Under the pieces are notes generated by a model. It was not told the DNA's origin. It saw only the letters and a list, made by a program, of their open reading frames with translations, and made no database searches. Position numbers and translations under genes: made by a program. From Timema cristinae (lineage: Eukaryota > Arthropoda > Insecta > Phasmatodea > Timematidae), in the NCBI GenBank assembly GCA_039000515.1, contig JBCFYV010000024.1, positions 43,886,019 through 43,950,018 of the forward strand: a stretch of DNA of 64,000 nt. The letters run 5' to 3'. This document shows, piece by piece, positions 22,511 to 34,409 of this stretch (position 1 is its first letter; each line of letters opens with the position of its first letter).

Positions 22511-22512
22511 TT

Positions 22513-22730
22513 TTGCACCATGTATAGCTAATTACCTATCAGGTATATCCGCATGTTATTACACTAGTGGACTAAGGATGAAGAAGATAGAATCTAGAGG
22601 AACTGCACCCGCATTTGCGTGGGAAAAATTTGGGGGAAGACTGTAAAACTACTCGCGGCCCGACCTCTTCATAAACGGCAAACCATACTAGACGATCCAA
22701 ATCAATTTAGTTTGTGACCACCGATGCATG
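22513..22730 (-). mobile_element. SINE-A, old copy
   Basis: TTGCACCATGTATAGCTAAT at the tail, GCATTTGCGTGG in the body; the head is degenerate (GTTTGTGACCACCGATGC). Confidence 0.8.
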
Positions 22731-22867
22731 TTTTATTAAACTTATGTTGTTTATTAAAGTCTATCAAATTTTACTATGTCTATTCAAGCCCAGACCCACA
22801 TCGAACTCATGAACCACCCAATGTTCTTTGAACATTCGTTAGAGAAAAATATTATCATTATTATTAT

Positions 22868-23148
22868 TAGCACGGCGTCTTACTACCCGTTCTGGTTATA
22901 CGCACTTACGCTAATGTGTAATGGTAGGGTGATTGTGAGATGAAATAGAGGACCTACAGTTTAACGTGGAATCCGAACCACGGTGGAGGCCTGGCATTCC
23001 TCACATTCACAAGTTGTGATTAATACACGTCTTGTCAAAGGTAAAGAGAGGGTTTGGTAAACAGATAAATCTGTGCCGGGACTGAGGATTGAACCCCGGA
23101 CCCCCAATACTGAAGTCTGACATCTTACCCCTAGACCACCAGGTCACC
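22868..23148 (-). mobile_element. SINE-B, full length
   Basis: SINE-B in its own direction starts GGTGACCTGGTGGTCTAGGG (A box) with B box GGTTCAATCC, has CCACCGTGGTTCGGATTCC in the body and ends GCGTATAACCCGAACGGGTA plus GTAAGACG(C/T)GGTGCTAA and (TAA)n. This copy is complete and preceded by (ATT)n. Confidence 0.95.
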
Positions 23149-23843
23149 GACAAAATTATTAATTAAATTGTTTTTCTGCTATAAAGTAGTTCACTCTTTG
23201 CCGAGATAACTTCCATTATTATCATCGTGCTACTTTATTCCTGCATTTAGCTTTCTAGGCGTGAAAAAAGGATAAGATTCGGGACAGATAGTTTTCAACA
23301 AAGCTAAAGCATTTAATTTTTTTTTGTCCCAATAAAATGGTTCATTGCAATAAATTTTCTCTTCTTAAACTCATCTCAAAGCTTGTTACTTTGTCGAAAA
23401 TCACAAATGAAATATTTCATAGGTTATTTTGACAACCTAAACTAATAATATATAAGCTATTATCTCTATATTACGTCTTTAAAACACACCTGACTCAAAT
23501 GTTTGCTCTCTCAGACAACATTTTAACCGAACAAAAGAACAATTACGAGCGTTTAAAAATGTGTTCACACAAAACAAACGAATAACGAACTCTCAAAGGT
23601 GCAATCGAACAGTCGGCGAACGTTAAAACAAATGAATGTTTTGTTGTGTGCACGATTTAACGGAATATGGTTTTGTTTGGAAGTACTTCTTTTCTAAATT
23701 TACATAGCATTATTATCATTTAGAGGTATTTAAAGTGAACTTTGGGAATTCTAGGACAGACACAACTACAAATCTATCAGTCGTTAGTTTAACACTGTGA
23801 ATGAGAAAATACCAATCTCATAGATCACAAAACAAATTGTTAT

Positions 23844-23913
23844 GCATGGAATCGTACCCAGGACCTTTAGTTCAGTAAGAAGACGCACTAACGATATGGT
23901 TAAGGTATTGAAC
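23844..23913 (-). mobile_element. tRNA-like SINE relic
   Basis: On the minus strand TAACCATATCGTTAGTGCG and GGGTACGATTCCATGC fit the A and B boxes of a tRNA-derived head. No body was recognised. Confidence 0.5.
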
Positions 23914-24150
23914 AACTTAAAAAATAAGCCAGATAAAGTAGGGAATTAACTGAACAATTTTTTTTCTAGCTATCAAATTAAAGACATGGCTATATTGTAT
24001 TAAATATTATAATAACATTTTGTTTTCATTTTGAAAAGTAGATATAGTTTCTTTGTTCTAGGTTCAAATAATATGTACTCAGATAAAACTTCTTTTTGAT
24101 TTTGTCAGTGCCAAATCGCTTTTCATTCAAACGTCATCCATACGTGTATA

Positions 24151-24242
24151 AAGGAAAAAAAAAAAAAAAAAAAAACGATTACGATGCCTTCCGCGATATT
24201 TTGAGTGTTGTTTCCCACAGCGCTTTTTTTTTTTTTTTTTAC
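24151..24242 (+). repeat. Poly(A) and poly(T) runs facing each other
   Basis: A run of about 23 A (24152-24174) and a run of about 18 T (24224-24241) enclose 50 unique bases. They create poly-Lys and poly-Phe in the frame at 24096-24533, which is therefore not a convincing gene. Confidence 0.85.
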
Positions 24243-24639
24243 CTTTCCTTTCTTTTCGATCAATGTTTGGAGAGCAGCGCCTGGCTAAGACACGCAGAAG
24301 AAGTACAGACGCACACACACCAAAGAAATAAGAAAAGGATGAAGATAAGAAGAAAGTTGTTGGTATTCTTTGTTTCTGTCGGAAAACCATTGCTACGTGA
24401 ATACACGTGCTATCGTAATGGCGAAGTTGTCTTGTCTTACACAGACAGCCTCTTAAACCTCTTCAAGACTTCTTCTAGGCTCGAAGGAACAACTCACTAT
24501 ATCCATCTTAATCTAACTTCACGCAGATTATGAATAAGAAAACAACAACAGTAAATTGAAAGTATTTGAGGAGGTTCTGCTCCACTGCGATGGATTCAAC
24601 AGTACCTTTTTTTTTTTATGGGTGTAAGACCTTAGCTAG

Positions 24640-24712
24640 AGGAAGCTTAGGAAGAGGCTTCCCACATACCTGGTGACCCTGGGTTCGTTTCCCGGATATT
24701 TGTTTTGTGTCT
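24640..24712 (+). mobile_element. tRNA-like SINE relic
   Basis: CTTAGCTAGAGGAAGCTTAG and GACCCTGGGTTCGTTTCCCG resemble A and B boxes. It is isolated and degenerate. Confidence 0.4.
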
Positions 24713-25049
24713 AGTCGTTATATTAGTTTATTATTATTACTATTACAAGTGTTCTATCTTACGACAGTTCATTTCCTTTTGTCAGTGAACTTAGACCGCC
24801 AGTGAGCCTTATCCTCCGCCTCATTGTCTATACTCAGGATATAATTAATGCACAGTTATTAGAACGTTAGAAAAGGCATATTTTTTTAACTATTAATAGG
24901 AAAGGCTAACTACATTAGACTTACAAATAAATACCTACTTTTGTTGCCTTTTGTCTTTACACTATTTCCCAAGTTAATTAAATTATAAATATCTGATTTC
25001 TAAAATCTAATTTTGATAAGAAGAACTTTATAGATAATATAAACACTAA

Positions 25050-25260
25050 TTTTTGTGGTAAGCATTGATATAATTTTACTACATTATTACTGTTATTTTA
25101 TTGGTGAGAATAATATACATAAAGTGACAACTGTATGCAGATCATATGACTTGACGCATGAATACATGAGAGTAAGCATAGTAATTGTTCTAACAGTTAG
25201 GTATGGTTCTTTCTATGAAAATGAAATTGTAGTCTCTAACTTAATTTAGACAATAATTGA
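25050..25260 (+). repeat. Family F relic
   Basis: AAGCATTGATATAATTTTACTAC and GCAGATCATATGACTTGACGC match the relic at 46.86-47.0 kb over about 150 bases. The open frame 25055-25249 is not a gene. Confidence 0.6.
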
Positions 25261-25401
25261 GCTTCAAAGGCTAACAGACTCCCTCAGAAAGGTTCTAGAT
25301 AGATTCCCGGTTGAAACGGATACCTTAATGTTGGTAATATACCCATTATTAAATTGTGTTTTGAAATAATTAGTTTGTTAGCTTATCTGCCCAGCTACCT
25401 T

Positions 25402-25744
25402 TAAGGTGGGACTGTAAGGGATGCAAGGAAAGGTGTTTTTGCAGCATTTTTTATATTATAAACACTTTTTTGGTCAAAATAAATCAAATATTGTTTCAGT
25501 ACAACCATAGAGATTAATTTTCTTCACATTATGATATAAATATTTCTTGAATATCTGTCAAGGGTGTCCTGAAATTTAATAACAACTTTTTCTCTTAATT
25601 TAAAAAGTTTCATCTAATGCCACTACGCTCATGATTGATATTCATCAACTGTACTTTAGCAATATTTTATATATTTGGACAAAAAAAGTTTTGATATAAA
25701 AAAAACACTGAGCTTTTCTCGCTTTCCCTACAACCCCGCTTTAA
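25402..25744. mobile_element. Foldback MITE (family D) copy 2
   Basis: TTAAGGTGGGACTGTAAGGG on the left and CCTACAACCCCGCTTTAA on the right, so TTAA flanks both ends. The right arm has lost about 45 bases. Confidence 0.85.
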
Positions 25745-26119
25745 ATATGAAATACACCAAGGAAATTATCCATTGATTAAAACTATAGAAATACATATCT
25801 TCTGATACATCCGTTCATATATTTGTTTCATCCTCCAAGTCATCCTTTATCAGTACCACAATGTCCCGTGAGTAAGGTTTTGTACAAAACTACCAAATAT
25901 CTCTTCTTCCCGATCCAGTTGACTGTAGTCCCCTCAATAATTGATGGCTGACACGCTCAATCTGCATCCGGGTGGATCGTTACTGTATCAACACTGAAAC
26001 ATGTCAAACAAGCTGACAAGTCATCGAGGAGGTATCCTAATAGTTGACTCGCTTTGCCACATGCCCATAGAGAACACAAGTTGTTTGTCTGCAAGCGGCC
26101 ATGTTTGTTCAGGTCACGT

Positions 26120-26370
26120 GCCCTTCCACGGAGGACAAACTGACAATGACGCTCGGGTTGGCTTGTTGCTAAGCCATAGAGTACACATTGCAGCGCCATC
26201 GAAGCTAGGAGAAATAACCAAAACGCACACATACTCCTAGCGAGCCCGTATTAAGACTCTACGCTTTGTTCCCGTGACTTTGTGTACTTAGCGGTATTAT
26301 TAAATACAAAGCCGACATTGTCATGTTGCCAAGAAGATTACACGCCATTACCGATGGCAGCTTACGACTG
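26120..26370 (+). promoter_or_regulatory. Candidate promoter/first exon with donor (plus strand)
   Basis: Between about 25.95 and 26.37 kb the sequence is unique-looking and richer in G, C and CpG than its surroundings. It contains a CACGTG E-box at 26115-26120 and ends at CTG|GTAAGTAT (donor at 26371). Two ATGs precede the donor: 26320, which stays open for 17 codons up to the donor, and 26354, which gives MAAYD in phase 2. A minus-strand frame here starts with a signal-peptide-like stretch, but no good donor follows it. I cannot name a gene. Confidence 0.25.
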
Positions 26371-26371
26371 G

Positions 26372-27105
26372 TAAGTATCGTTATCCTACAATGTTACATT
26401 TTAATGATCATTCGAACAGTCAATAATGCCAACTTGCGACGATGAACAAATTTATATTAAATGAGTCTCACTGTCTCACTCGTTCACTTTTGCATCAACA
26501 TTATTATATACATATATTTTGGAATGTTACAGAATTTCTAAATTTTGTTAAAATTATAGAAAAAAACGATGGCTTGGAAAAAAGTAATTAAAAAAATAGT
26601 TAAAAAATCTTATGTTAGCTAAATTTTTCAAAATTTTCAATGAACGTGTATGAAAAAGTTAATACATATCTAAAGATAACATTGTACCCGTTACACACGA
26701 CACAATTTACTCTACAAAATGTTGTGGCCAAAGCACATAATATGCCTTGCACCACTAATTATATAATTATCAAATATATATAGTTACCACTTGTTATAAA
26801 ACTTTAAGATTTGGTATAGCCCCTGGACTATTAACTTGAGAAAAATGGAGTTATTCTATATTTACTAAAGTTAAAAAAAAATCCGGAAAAAGGTTTACTT
26901 TATGGTCAATTACTCTCTATAAAGGACAACATTATCTCTGTCACAAAGTACTAAAATATTTGAAAACTCTCGATATTACAAAACATTTCTTAAGCAATTT
27001 TCCGACATTATTAAACACATAACATATGTGGTAGTTGTTTTATAAAATCAATCCGGAACTCTAACAACAATCATGAAATATACTTGAATTATCTTTACCT
27101 CCACA
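26372..27105. other. No feature recognised
   Basis: AT-rich; would be the start of an intron if the donor at 26371 is used. Confidence 0.5.
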
Positions 27106-27107
27106 TA

Positions 27108-27277
27108 AAATATCTGGTTTACCGATAACGGGGAGATCGGAGTTCAAAACCCTGTCGGGTGTATTGAAGGTAGTTTATACTAAATGGTTTCCCACTCTTC
27201 TTCCATGTGAATGCGGGTACACTTAATCTAGATTAAACATTCCTAACCATACACATAACGTAATTAATATGTACGCA
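27108..27277 (+). mobile_element. SINE-A, head-truncated, first of three in tandem
   Basis: Begins at TACCGATAACGGGGAGATCGG and breaks off at TTAATATGTACGCA, where the next copy starts. Confidence 0.88.
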
Positions 27278-27524
27278 CTCGCTTCGGAGGCCGCATGGTC
27301 TGAAGTACTATTCTCGTAGTAGGCTAGACTGCCGATGACGGGGAGATCGAGGTTCGAATCTTGGTCGGGTTTACTGAGAGTGATATTTCCAAAATGGTTT
27401 TCCACTCTCCCTCCACGCAAATGTGAATAACACCTTCTATAAATATAGCTTTCCTAATCTTTAAATCCATTAATTTAATTAATACATACGTGTATATCCG
27501 AGCGGTAGTAATATGCTTGCTAAA
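27278..27524 (+). mobile_element. SINE-A, full length, inserted in a SINE-A tail
   Basis: CGCTTCGGAGGCCGCATGGT to AGTAATATGCTTGCTAA. GTACGCA occurs on both sides (27271-27277 and 27533-27539), a short probable target duplication. Confidence 0.9.
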
Positions 27525-27532
27525 AAACTATA

Positions 27533-27771
27533 GTACGCAACCGTTCGATGGTTTAAGTTTCACTCTAGCAATAGATTAGAATGCTATATGATGGATACAA
27601 GGGTTCGAATCCCGGTAGTGTGAAATGAGGATGGTTTTTCTTAAATGGTTTTACATTCGCTCCACGCAAATGTGGATACACCTTATTTAAAATCAACCAG
27701 ACTCATACCTAACACTTAAGCTTAATTGGTACATATGAATCTATCCAGGACAGGTAGTAAGACGCAGCGCA
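27533..27771 (+). mobile_element. SINE-A, third in tandem
   Basis: CGATGGTTTAAGTTTCACTC at the head, GGGTTCGAATCCCGG in the B box, GTAGTAAGACGCAGCGC at the end. Confidence 0.88.
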
Positions 27772-28004
27772 TATGATTGGTTTATATTTTAAAGCGATTC
27801 TAACGAACAATACTGAGAAGTATTAATGCTCAGGACTAATTATAGCAATAAACTCTCATGTCTACGAAGTAATAATAATAATTAAAAAAAAAAGAAATCC
27901 ATATGACAGTCGAGATGGATTAAACTTGATTAGAATTGGACGGTATTAGTTGCAGGATTTAATTTTTTCACAAGATCTTCCTTTACTCCTACTTCCCCCC
28001 CCTT

Positions 28005-28030
28005 ACCCCCCCCCCCCCCCCCCCCCCCCA
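28005..28030 (+). repeat. Poly(C) run
   Basis: Some 20 or more consecutive C after CCCCCCCCTTA; possible i-motif/G-quadruplex. Confidence 0.95.
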
Positions 28031-28189
28031 GAAAATATCCCGGTAGGTACCTCGTGAAATCTCGACCACTTCTCATCCACTTTCTCAATTCCTCCGTCTC
28101 CCGCCTCTTCCAACAGAGGAGAAATGTCTATCTTTCTGTATTTACCCTTCCCCTCTACTGGTTTCTTCTTTCTCTCTCTTTCTCTCTAG

Positions 28190-28287
28190 CGTCTTTTCCA
28201 TCTTCGTCTTTCTCGTGTACGTCCAGCGGCGGGTGCAAAAGACAAGGACTGTTTTACCGCAGCCCCAATGAATTATTCATCGCTTTT
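28190..28287 (+). other. Candidate internal exon (plus strand)
   Basis: A long pyrimidine tract (about 28160-28187) ends in CTAG, followed by 98 bases open in one frame (containing SGGCKRQGLFYRSPNELF) and then GTGAGT at 28288. Splice signals and an open frame agree, but the residues match no family I know, and pyrimidine-rich DNA is common nearby. Confidence 0.25.
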
Positions 28288-28806
28288 GTGAGTTACTCCC
28301 CCCTCCCCTCTTCCCCCTCACTACTATTCTGAAGCGGGCTACTGAGTGAAGTTCTGCGTTTTGAGGTGTGAAGTCTGACATTAGTGCCGTCATGAAATGC
28401 TTCATTACGTTTGGATGAGAGCCCGGTACCGAGAGAGGAAGATATAGAAAATTAAGGGGAGAGAAATGGAAAGAGAGAAGAGAGAGAGAGTAGAGTAGGA
28501 GAGGCCAAGAGGTCAAACCAGTCTGTGAAAACGTATGAATGGTGCCTAACACGACATCATTAATGCATGAACACTTCTCTTACGTTCAAAACGTTTCAAC
28601 CGAAAACTTATTTAATGATTAATAGCTCAAACCTTAATTTATAATCTTGTCACTTGGTTTTCGCGGAATGTACAGAGATATACATGATTAGCAGTCGAAT
28701 AATAAAACAATCCGGCTTTTAGTGGTGAGACCGGATAGATTTGAACAATTGACCAGTCTAACAAAGAAATTGGGATATTTTGAAGATATGTTCTGATTTT
28801 TTTTTA

Positions 28807-29041
28807 TTACCACGCTTTACTATCCACTCGGGATATCCGCATATGTACTAATATTCTAATGTGTTAAGGATTGGGAGGGTTTAATTTAGAGGTATTGCAT
28901 CTGAATTTGCGTGTAGGGAAAGTGGAAAACCATTTAGGAAAAATAACCTCAGTGCACCCAACTGGGATTAAACCCCGACCTCCCCGTCTTTGAAGTCTAC
29001 ACGAGAGTAACGCGTTAGACCACATGGCCACCGAAGCGGAT
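28807..29041 (-). mobile_element. SINE-A, full length
   Basis: TTACCACGCTTTACTATCC to GACCACATGGCCACCGAAGC. TCTGATT flanks it (28792-28798 and 29041-29047), a short possible TSD. Confidence 0.9.
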
Positions 29042-29049
29042 CTGATTAT

Positions 29050-30015
29050 GCTACGCCGGACTTCTACGTTTATATAAACATACCACGAGCATAAGGTGAT
29101 CAATGATCAATGCGATAACTACCATTATCTAATGTAGTATTTTGAGTGGGTAAATATTACTTACTATACATCTTGACATTTTAATACGTCATTAAAAGGT
29201 GATGTGGACGTCTATTATAAAATCAAGTCATTAGTCAAAATGTGTCTCGCTTGTTTGGTGTGTCTATGTTTAGGGTTGAAGCTTGTCCACTTTTTGTCCA
29301 CTGTGACAACTTGAAGTGAATTCATTAGTGGAGGAGGGTTGCGCGTGATGTAGGGGGTGAAGGGGGTGGGGCTAGGTGGAGTCTGATCTCACACAAACAA
29401 GAGACTCTTGAAACAATAGAGAAATAAACAGTTTTTTTTATACTAGAGTGAGGGAAAAACTACTAATTAGTAAGCCGTCCCCGATGTGAAATTATATTCT
29501 CCGAGCTAAGGGGGGAAAGGGGGGTAGTGTGGTTGGAGAGGGAGTTCGTACTCGATAATTAGGGACAGAGAGCTTTTCTGTGACGTGGTGTCGTTTTTCT
29601 ACAGATTTAACTCCCTCCACCCCCTCATCTCGTAAATAAACAACTGCACCACCGGGCATTGAGCCCGTATTGTTTTTAATGTTGGGTGTTTTTGGACACA
29701 CTGTGAATAGTTCGCTTGGAAATAATGATCCTTTGTTGTTTGAAATATTGTGTGAAATGTAACAGATATTATGTTACACGAAGTTGTATTTTGGCAGACA
29801 GTATTGTAAGCAACCTTTTCTGTTTATTCCTTCATGATGAATGTTGAAAGTTAGCAATAGGCCTACATTTAATTTAACTACATAGTACTGTTTTTTAAAT
29901 CATCTATTTTTAAACGTTTTCAAACTCACACACAATATTTCATTACCAATTTAGATTGAGTATACATCGTATTTAAAAAATACATATATTTAACTTTTAA
30001 AATTTTAATTTACAT
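29050..30015. other. Unique tract with G-rich patch
   Basis: 29330-29400 and 29505-29560 carry G-rich runs (GGGGGTGAAGGGGGTGGGG-like). No exon is supported. Confidence 0.5.
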
Positions 30016-30017
30016 CA

Positions 30018-30238
30018 ACACGTCTTAATACCACTTTGGATAATTCGCATATTGTATTAACCACGCTGGGTGAAAAAGGTATAATTTTATCGGAAGTAAA
30101 CAAAATTTTGCTTAGAAAAGAGTGGAAAACTATTTAAGAATAACCACCCCAATTGCACCCAGCCGGTATCGAACCCCGATAGGCAGTCTATTCCAACACG
30201 AGAGTTGCGTGTTAGACCATGTTGCCACCAAAGTGGAT
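30018..30238 (-). mobile_element. SINE-A, diverged
   Basis: ACGTCTTAATACCACTTTGG to GACCATGTTGCCACCAAAGT, with CCGGTATCGAACCCCG as the B box. Confidence 0.85.
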
Positions 30239-30347
30239 AAAAAAATCGAATTATTATTATTATTATTGATAAAATATTGTTAACATATAATTTAACTGTA
30301 CATGAGTTATATATTATATTTTATTATCTAGATTACATGGTTGATAA

Positions 30348-30662
30348 CAATTCTATTTGGAAATCTTGGAAACTAAAAATGGTGAACTTAGTAATTGCAA
30401 TAAATATAATAAAATTTGCTCTCGCATTCATAGTTTAAGTAAGGTGAGAAACGGAGCCATCTTAGATAACATTAAATCGGGTAGCACGGTTATCTTTTGG
30501 AGACCCGTTGTGTGTAAAGGAAAATTTAGATTTATTACTCAGAGGCAGAAGCTCCCCAAAGAATATAACTCGCTACGAATAAATGATATCCCGAGGTCAC
30601 GATTAAAGCGGCTGTGTCGTTGTTTTGAGTGTGATTTGTTTTTAAGTAATGAAAATCTCTAA
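30348..30662 (+). other. Orphan open frame of about 104 codons without ATG start
   Basis: An open frame rich in Lys, Arg and Ile (CKGKFRFITQRQKLPKEYNS near the middle) in otherwise AT-rich DNA. It has no upstream ATG, no recognised family and no clear splice sites. It may be chance or the remnant of an unknown element. Confidence 0.2.
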
Positions 30663-30747
30663 TGGGGGTAGCGAAATATGTATGTTCTTTGTTGCAATTT
30701 GTATAAACCATACAGGCGCGGTATAATGTTTATATATTATGAAAAAG

Positions 30748-30988
30748 TCCGCTTCGGTGGCCGCGTGGTCTAACACGCTACTCTCGCAGTAGACTAGACG
30801 GGGAGATCAAGGTTCGAATCTCGTTCAGATGTACTGAAGGTAGTTTTTACCAAATGGCTTTCCACTCTCCCTCCATGCAAATGAGAGTACACTTCATATA
30901 TATATATATAACTTTTTTAATCCTAAAACTATTACAGTAATTAGTACATAAGCGTATAACCTGAATGGGTAGTAAGACACGGTGCTAA
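30748..30988 (+). mobile_element. SINE-A, full length
   Basis: CCGCTTCGGTGGCCGCGTGG to GTAGTAAGACACGGTGCTAA. A (TA)n expansion replaces part of the body near 30897. Confidence 0.95.
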
Positions 30989-30989
30989 T

Positions 30990-31830
30990 GTGTGTTTTAT
31001 ATAATATATATATATGAATATTAAAAAAGTAGATTCAATGGATACTTAGCAAAAAAAAAAAAATGAAAGGAGTAGTTTCACCCTGAAAATTTTTAAGGTA
31101 AAATAACACTTTAAATTTAGTATTTATTTGTTTAAATCTTTTCAGGAAATTAGTATTTTATCTAAATTTTAGTGACGTGGCGTTGAGTGTTGCCAGGGTA
31201 AGCAGCGCTTGTTTGGATCTTACCTACTTGTGAATTGTTTTCTTCATTTAGTAATACACTCAATGTCCAGGTATCGATGGAGATATATTCCCATGAGAGT
31301 AATCAAGAGACGAACCAATGTGTGATAGGTAAATGAGGACCAGGTTGGGAAGAATAATTCAGAGATACAGCTGTGCTTTAACATAATTTGATTCGATGTA
31401 TAGTAGAATAAAGATACGTATCAGCATTCAATTAAAATATAAGAGTATGAATAATAACCATTAGTAAAATATAAATATATTCTTGACACACTCGATGAAA
31501 AAAATAATCTATACAGGATGTATACGAAATTTCTGACCAAAATTTTCTATGAATTTAGGTGATATAAAAACAAATACATTTTTCTGTAAAGTAGCCACGG
31601 GGTAGGTAAGCGTTCGGGGTTGCAAGCTGATGGGCAAAGTTTATTTCTACCACTGTTAACCTTCTTTGTGTTCCCTCATAAACTCATTTCTTTGCTGGCT
31701 TTCAATAAAATGTATACATTTCTTGCAACAGCTTCCAGAAGAAACCAAGTCTTCTGCGTTTCTTATAGCTGCGTTGTACTTTTAATGTCAATACTTCCCT
31801 ACTCTATTTATCTACCCTAACGTCATATAC
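30990..31830. other. No feature recognised
   Basis: Unique; contains isolated donor-like sites near 31197 (plus) and 31218 (minus). Confidence 0.5.
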
Positions 31831-31833
31831 TCT

Positions 31834-32280
<447 letters not shown>

Positions 32281-32289
32281 GGCTTGATT

Positions 32290-33600
32290 AAGAAGTATTT
32301 GGGAAAGTTAATCTCCTTACTAACTTTGTTAATTTATGTTTTCAAAAATTTTGAATTTTTAATCCGTCCCAAGCACAAGTTTGTTGTGAATATCTCAAAT
32401 AAATTTTATAACATCTTTCATAACTATTGTAGCAACTCGCATTACTGATTATTAATTTATAATCTTTTCTAAAATGATATATATTATTTATGTTTCATAA
32501 AAGTGTTTAATGTATTCCGTACACGTCGGTTTTCAGTTTTATTTTCAGAACGCCAGCAGAAAGTTGAGTAATATTTAAACTATGTAGAAGATGTTGGGTT
32601 GTTGGGTGACTTATGGAGGGGGGAGGGGGGAGAGGGTGACCGAGGGGAAAGATGAAGAGGAGGGGGGGGGGGGAGTATAACGCCTTGAGCCCTGTGCAAC
32701 CTAAAAAAAAAGATTACATGTTTGGCTTCTTTGGTCCCAAGCTAAGACTTAAAAACTTAAAAGCTCAGCAGAAAATGTTTATAATCTGTTCCGGTGAAGA
32801 GAAAAGGAATCGACAAGTTTACCGATCAAAGATAAAAAAAAAATATAACAATATATTATAGCTGAACCATAGGGCATGAAAAATTTGAGATAAAAATAAT
32901 CCGACACTTTTTTTTTTACTGCGTTTTATTAATTCAATTTATACAAAAATGAAAAATTTAACTTTGTAATAAACTATATATTTTATTTAAATAAGGGCCT
33001 AATACGTTTCATAACACATGGGTTATTGACAACGTTTGTGTGAAAGAATGGAGAAGGTAGTTTATAAGAATAAATGTTGGAAAGACGATTAGAAAACCAC
33101 AATGATTAATTATTAATTATATACGAAAAACCTCAAACACTGCATGTAGTAGAACTTCTAATCCAAAGCTTCCCATTAATGGCAATCTGCGCTATGCGAA
33201 ACTAACGTCTTAAAATTATATAATATATTTATAATTTTATATGTTTATTAATTTAAACGTAAGCTTTTATTTTTGTATACAATATTTCATATACATGCGA
33301 TACACATTAAAGCCTCGATAAACCGGGCCTAATTAATCCTAATTTCATTTAATATAGCATATGGATGACTACTTTTTTTAAAATTTATTGCTATATTACA
33401 AGCAGTAAAACCTAAAGAAAAAATTTACGTAAAAAAAAAACCTACCAAAAGTTTTCAAGTGAAGATCTACGTCTTTTTAAAAATCCATCCACTTTCAAAC
33501 GATACTTGTTCAAAATATTCAGGAACATCCAGTTCCTTTGATTTTTAAACCGTTTTACATTATTATGATTAACATACAATATAATACAAATAACAAATTA
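32290..33600. other. No gene recognised
   Basis: AT-rich apart from the G-rich tract at 32610-32682. The short frame 32652-32861 is not convincing. Confidence 0.6.
32610..32682 (+). repeat. G-rich tract
   Basis: Several runs of 5-12 G separated by A or short spacers; a likely G-quadruplex former. Confidence 0.85.
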
Positions 33601-33604
33601 CTAC

Positions 33605-33720
33605 CCTTTCACAGTGATGAATTGACTGCCGGGGAATGGATTTTGTGACTGTCCTAGATTTAAGATTAGAGTAATTAGTACAAAGGTATATAACCTGAAC
33701 AGTAGTAAGACACGTGGCGC
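33605..33720 (+). mobile_element. SINE-A with internal deletion
   Basis: GACTGCCGGGGAATGGATTT and then the tail AATTAGTACAAAGGTATATAACC...GTAGTAAGACACG. The middle is missing. Confidence 0.7.
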
Positions 33721-33989
33721 AAAAAAAAAAGTTAAAAAAAAATAGCACCTACAACCTTAAATGGAATCACTTAACAATTTGAGAGCCACTACTGTATTAG
33801 CTAAATACAGGTTACAAACATGTCCAGATGGACTAACAATTCGTGTATTTGTGCACATAATGTCTACATCAATATTTCACCTTCACAATCATAACACACA
33901 CATAGGCCTACATTTTAATCACTATTTTTTTATGTCCTTTTCTCATCAAATGTTTTTTCTAAAGTATTTTCTTCCCTTTGTACAGGCTT

Positions 33990-34080
33990 AACGAATTAGT
34001 TTTACAACAACTATTAAAACATAGTTTTGTAGGTCCCAGGTTCAATTCCCGTGTCCAGATGTCATTTTTAATTTCTAATA
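33990..34080 (+). mobile_element. tRNA-like SINE relic
   Basis: GGTCCCAGGTTCAATTCCCG is a good B box; the A-box side is degenerate. Confidence 0.35.
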
Positions 34081-34164
34081 ATATGTAGCTGAGGCTATAA
34101 CCGTAATTAATAAATACTCATATTCGACTTCGTGTAGAGATAATGCCTTAAATACTTTAAATAC

Positions 34165-34400
34165 TTAATCTATTAGTTCGGTATATCTGTATATAGTACA
34201 CAGTGTAATTAATATTTATACTTTTATTAATGTCAATAGTGTGTTAATAATGAGAAATATCTAAAACAGAGTTAATGCACCCATATTTTTGTAGAGGGAC
34301 AAAGGGAAACCATTTAGAAAGATGCACTCTTTATTTACCCTTTCGGGATTTGAAACCTAACCACCCTTCATTCGTTAAAATAAACTAAATACGCCTAGTG
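34165..34400 (-). mobile_element. SINE-A, very old copy
   Basis: Only the body is clear (GAGGGACAAAGGGAAACCATTTAG, then TTCGGGATTTGAAACC). Confidence 0.5.
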
Positions 34401-34409
34401 TTTAAATAC

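Noticed and set aside
24096..24533. 145-codon open frame
   Set aside because: It contains poly-Lys and poly-Phe from A and T runs, and no family resemblance was found in the remainder.
25957..26232. Minus-strand frame beginning MCAFWLFLLASMALQC, like a signal peptide
   Set aside because: No consensus donor follows, and nothing downstream resembles a secreted protein; kept only as part of the GC-richer island.
27223..27420. 65-codon minus-strand frame
   Set aside because: Translation of a SINE-A; useful only as a lineage hint.
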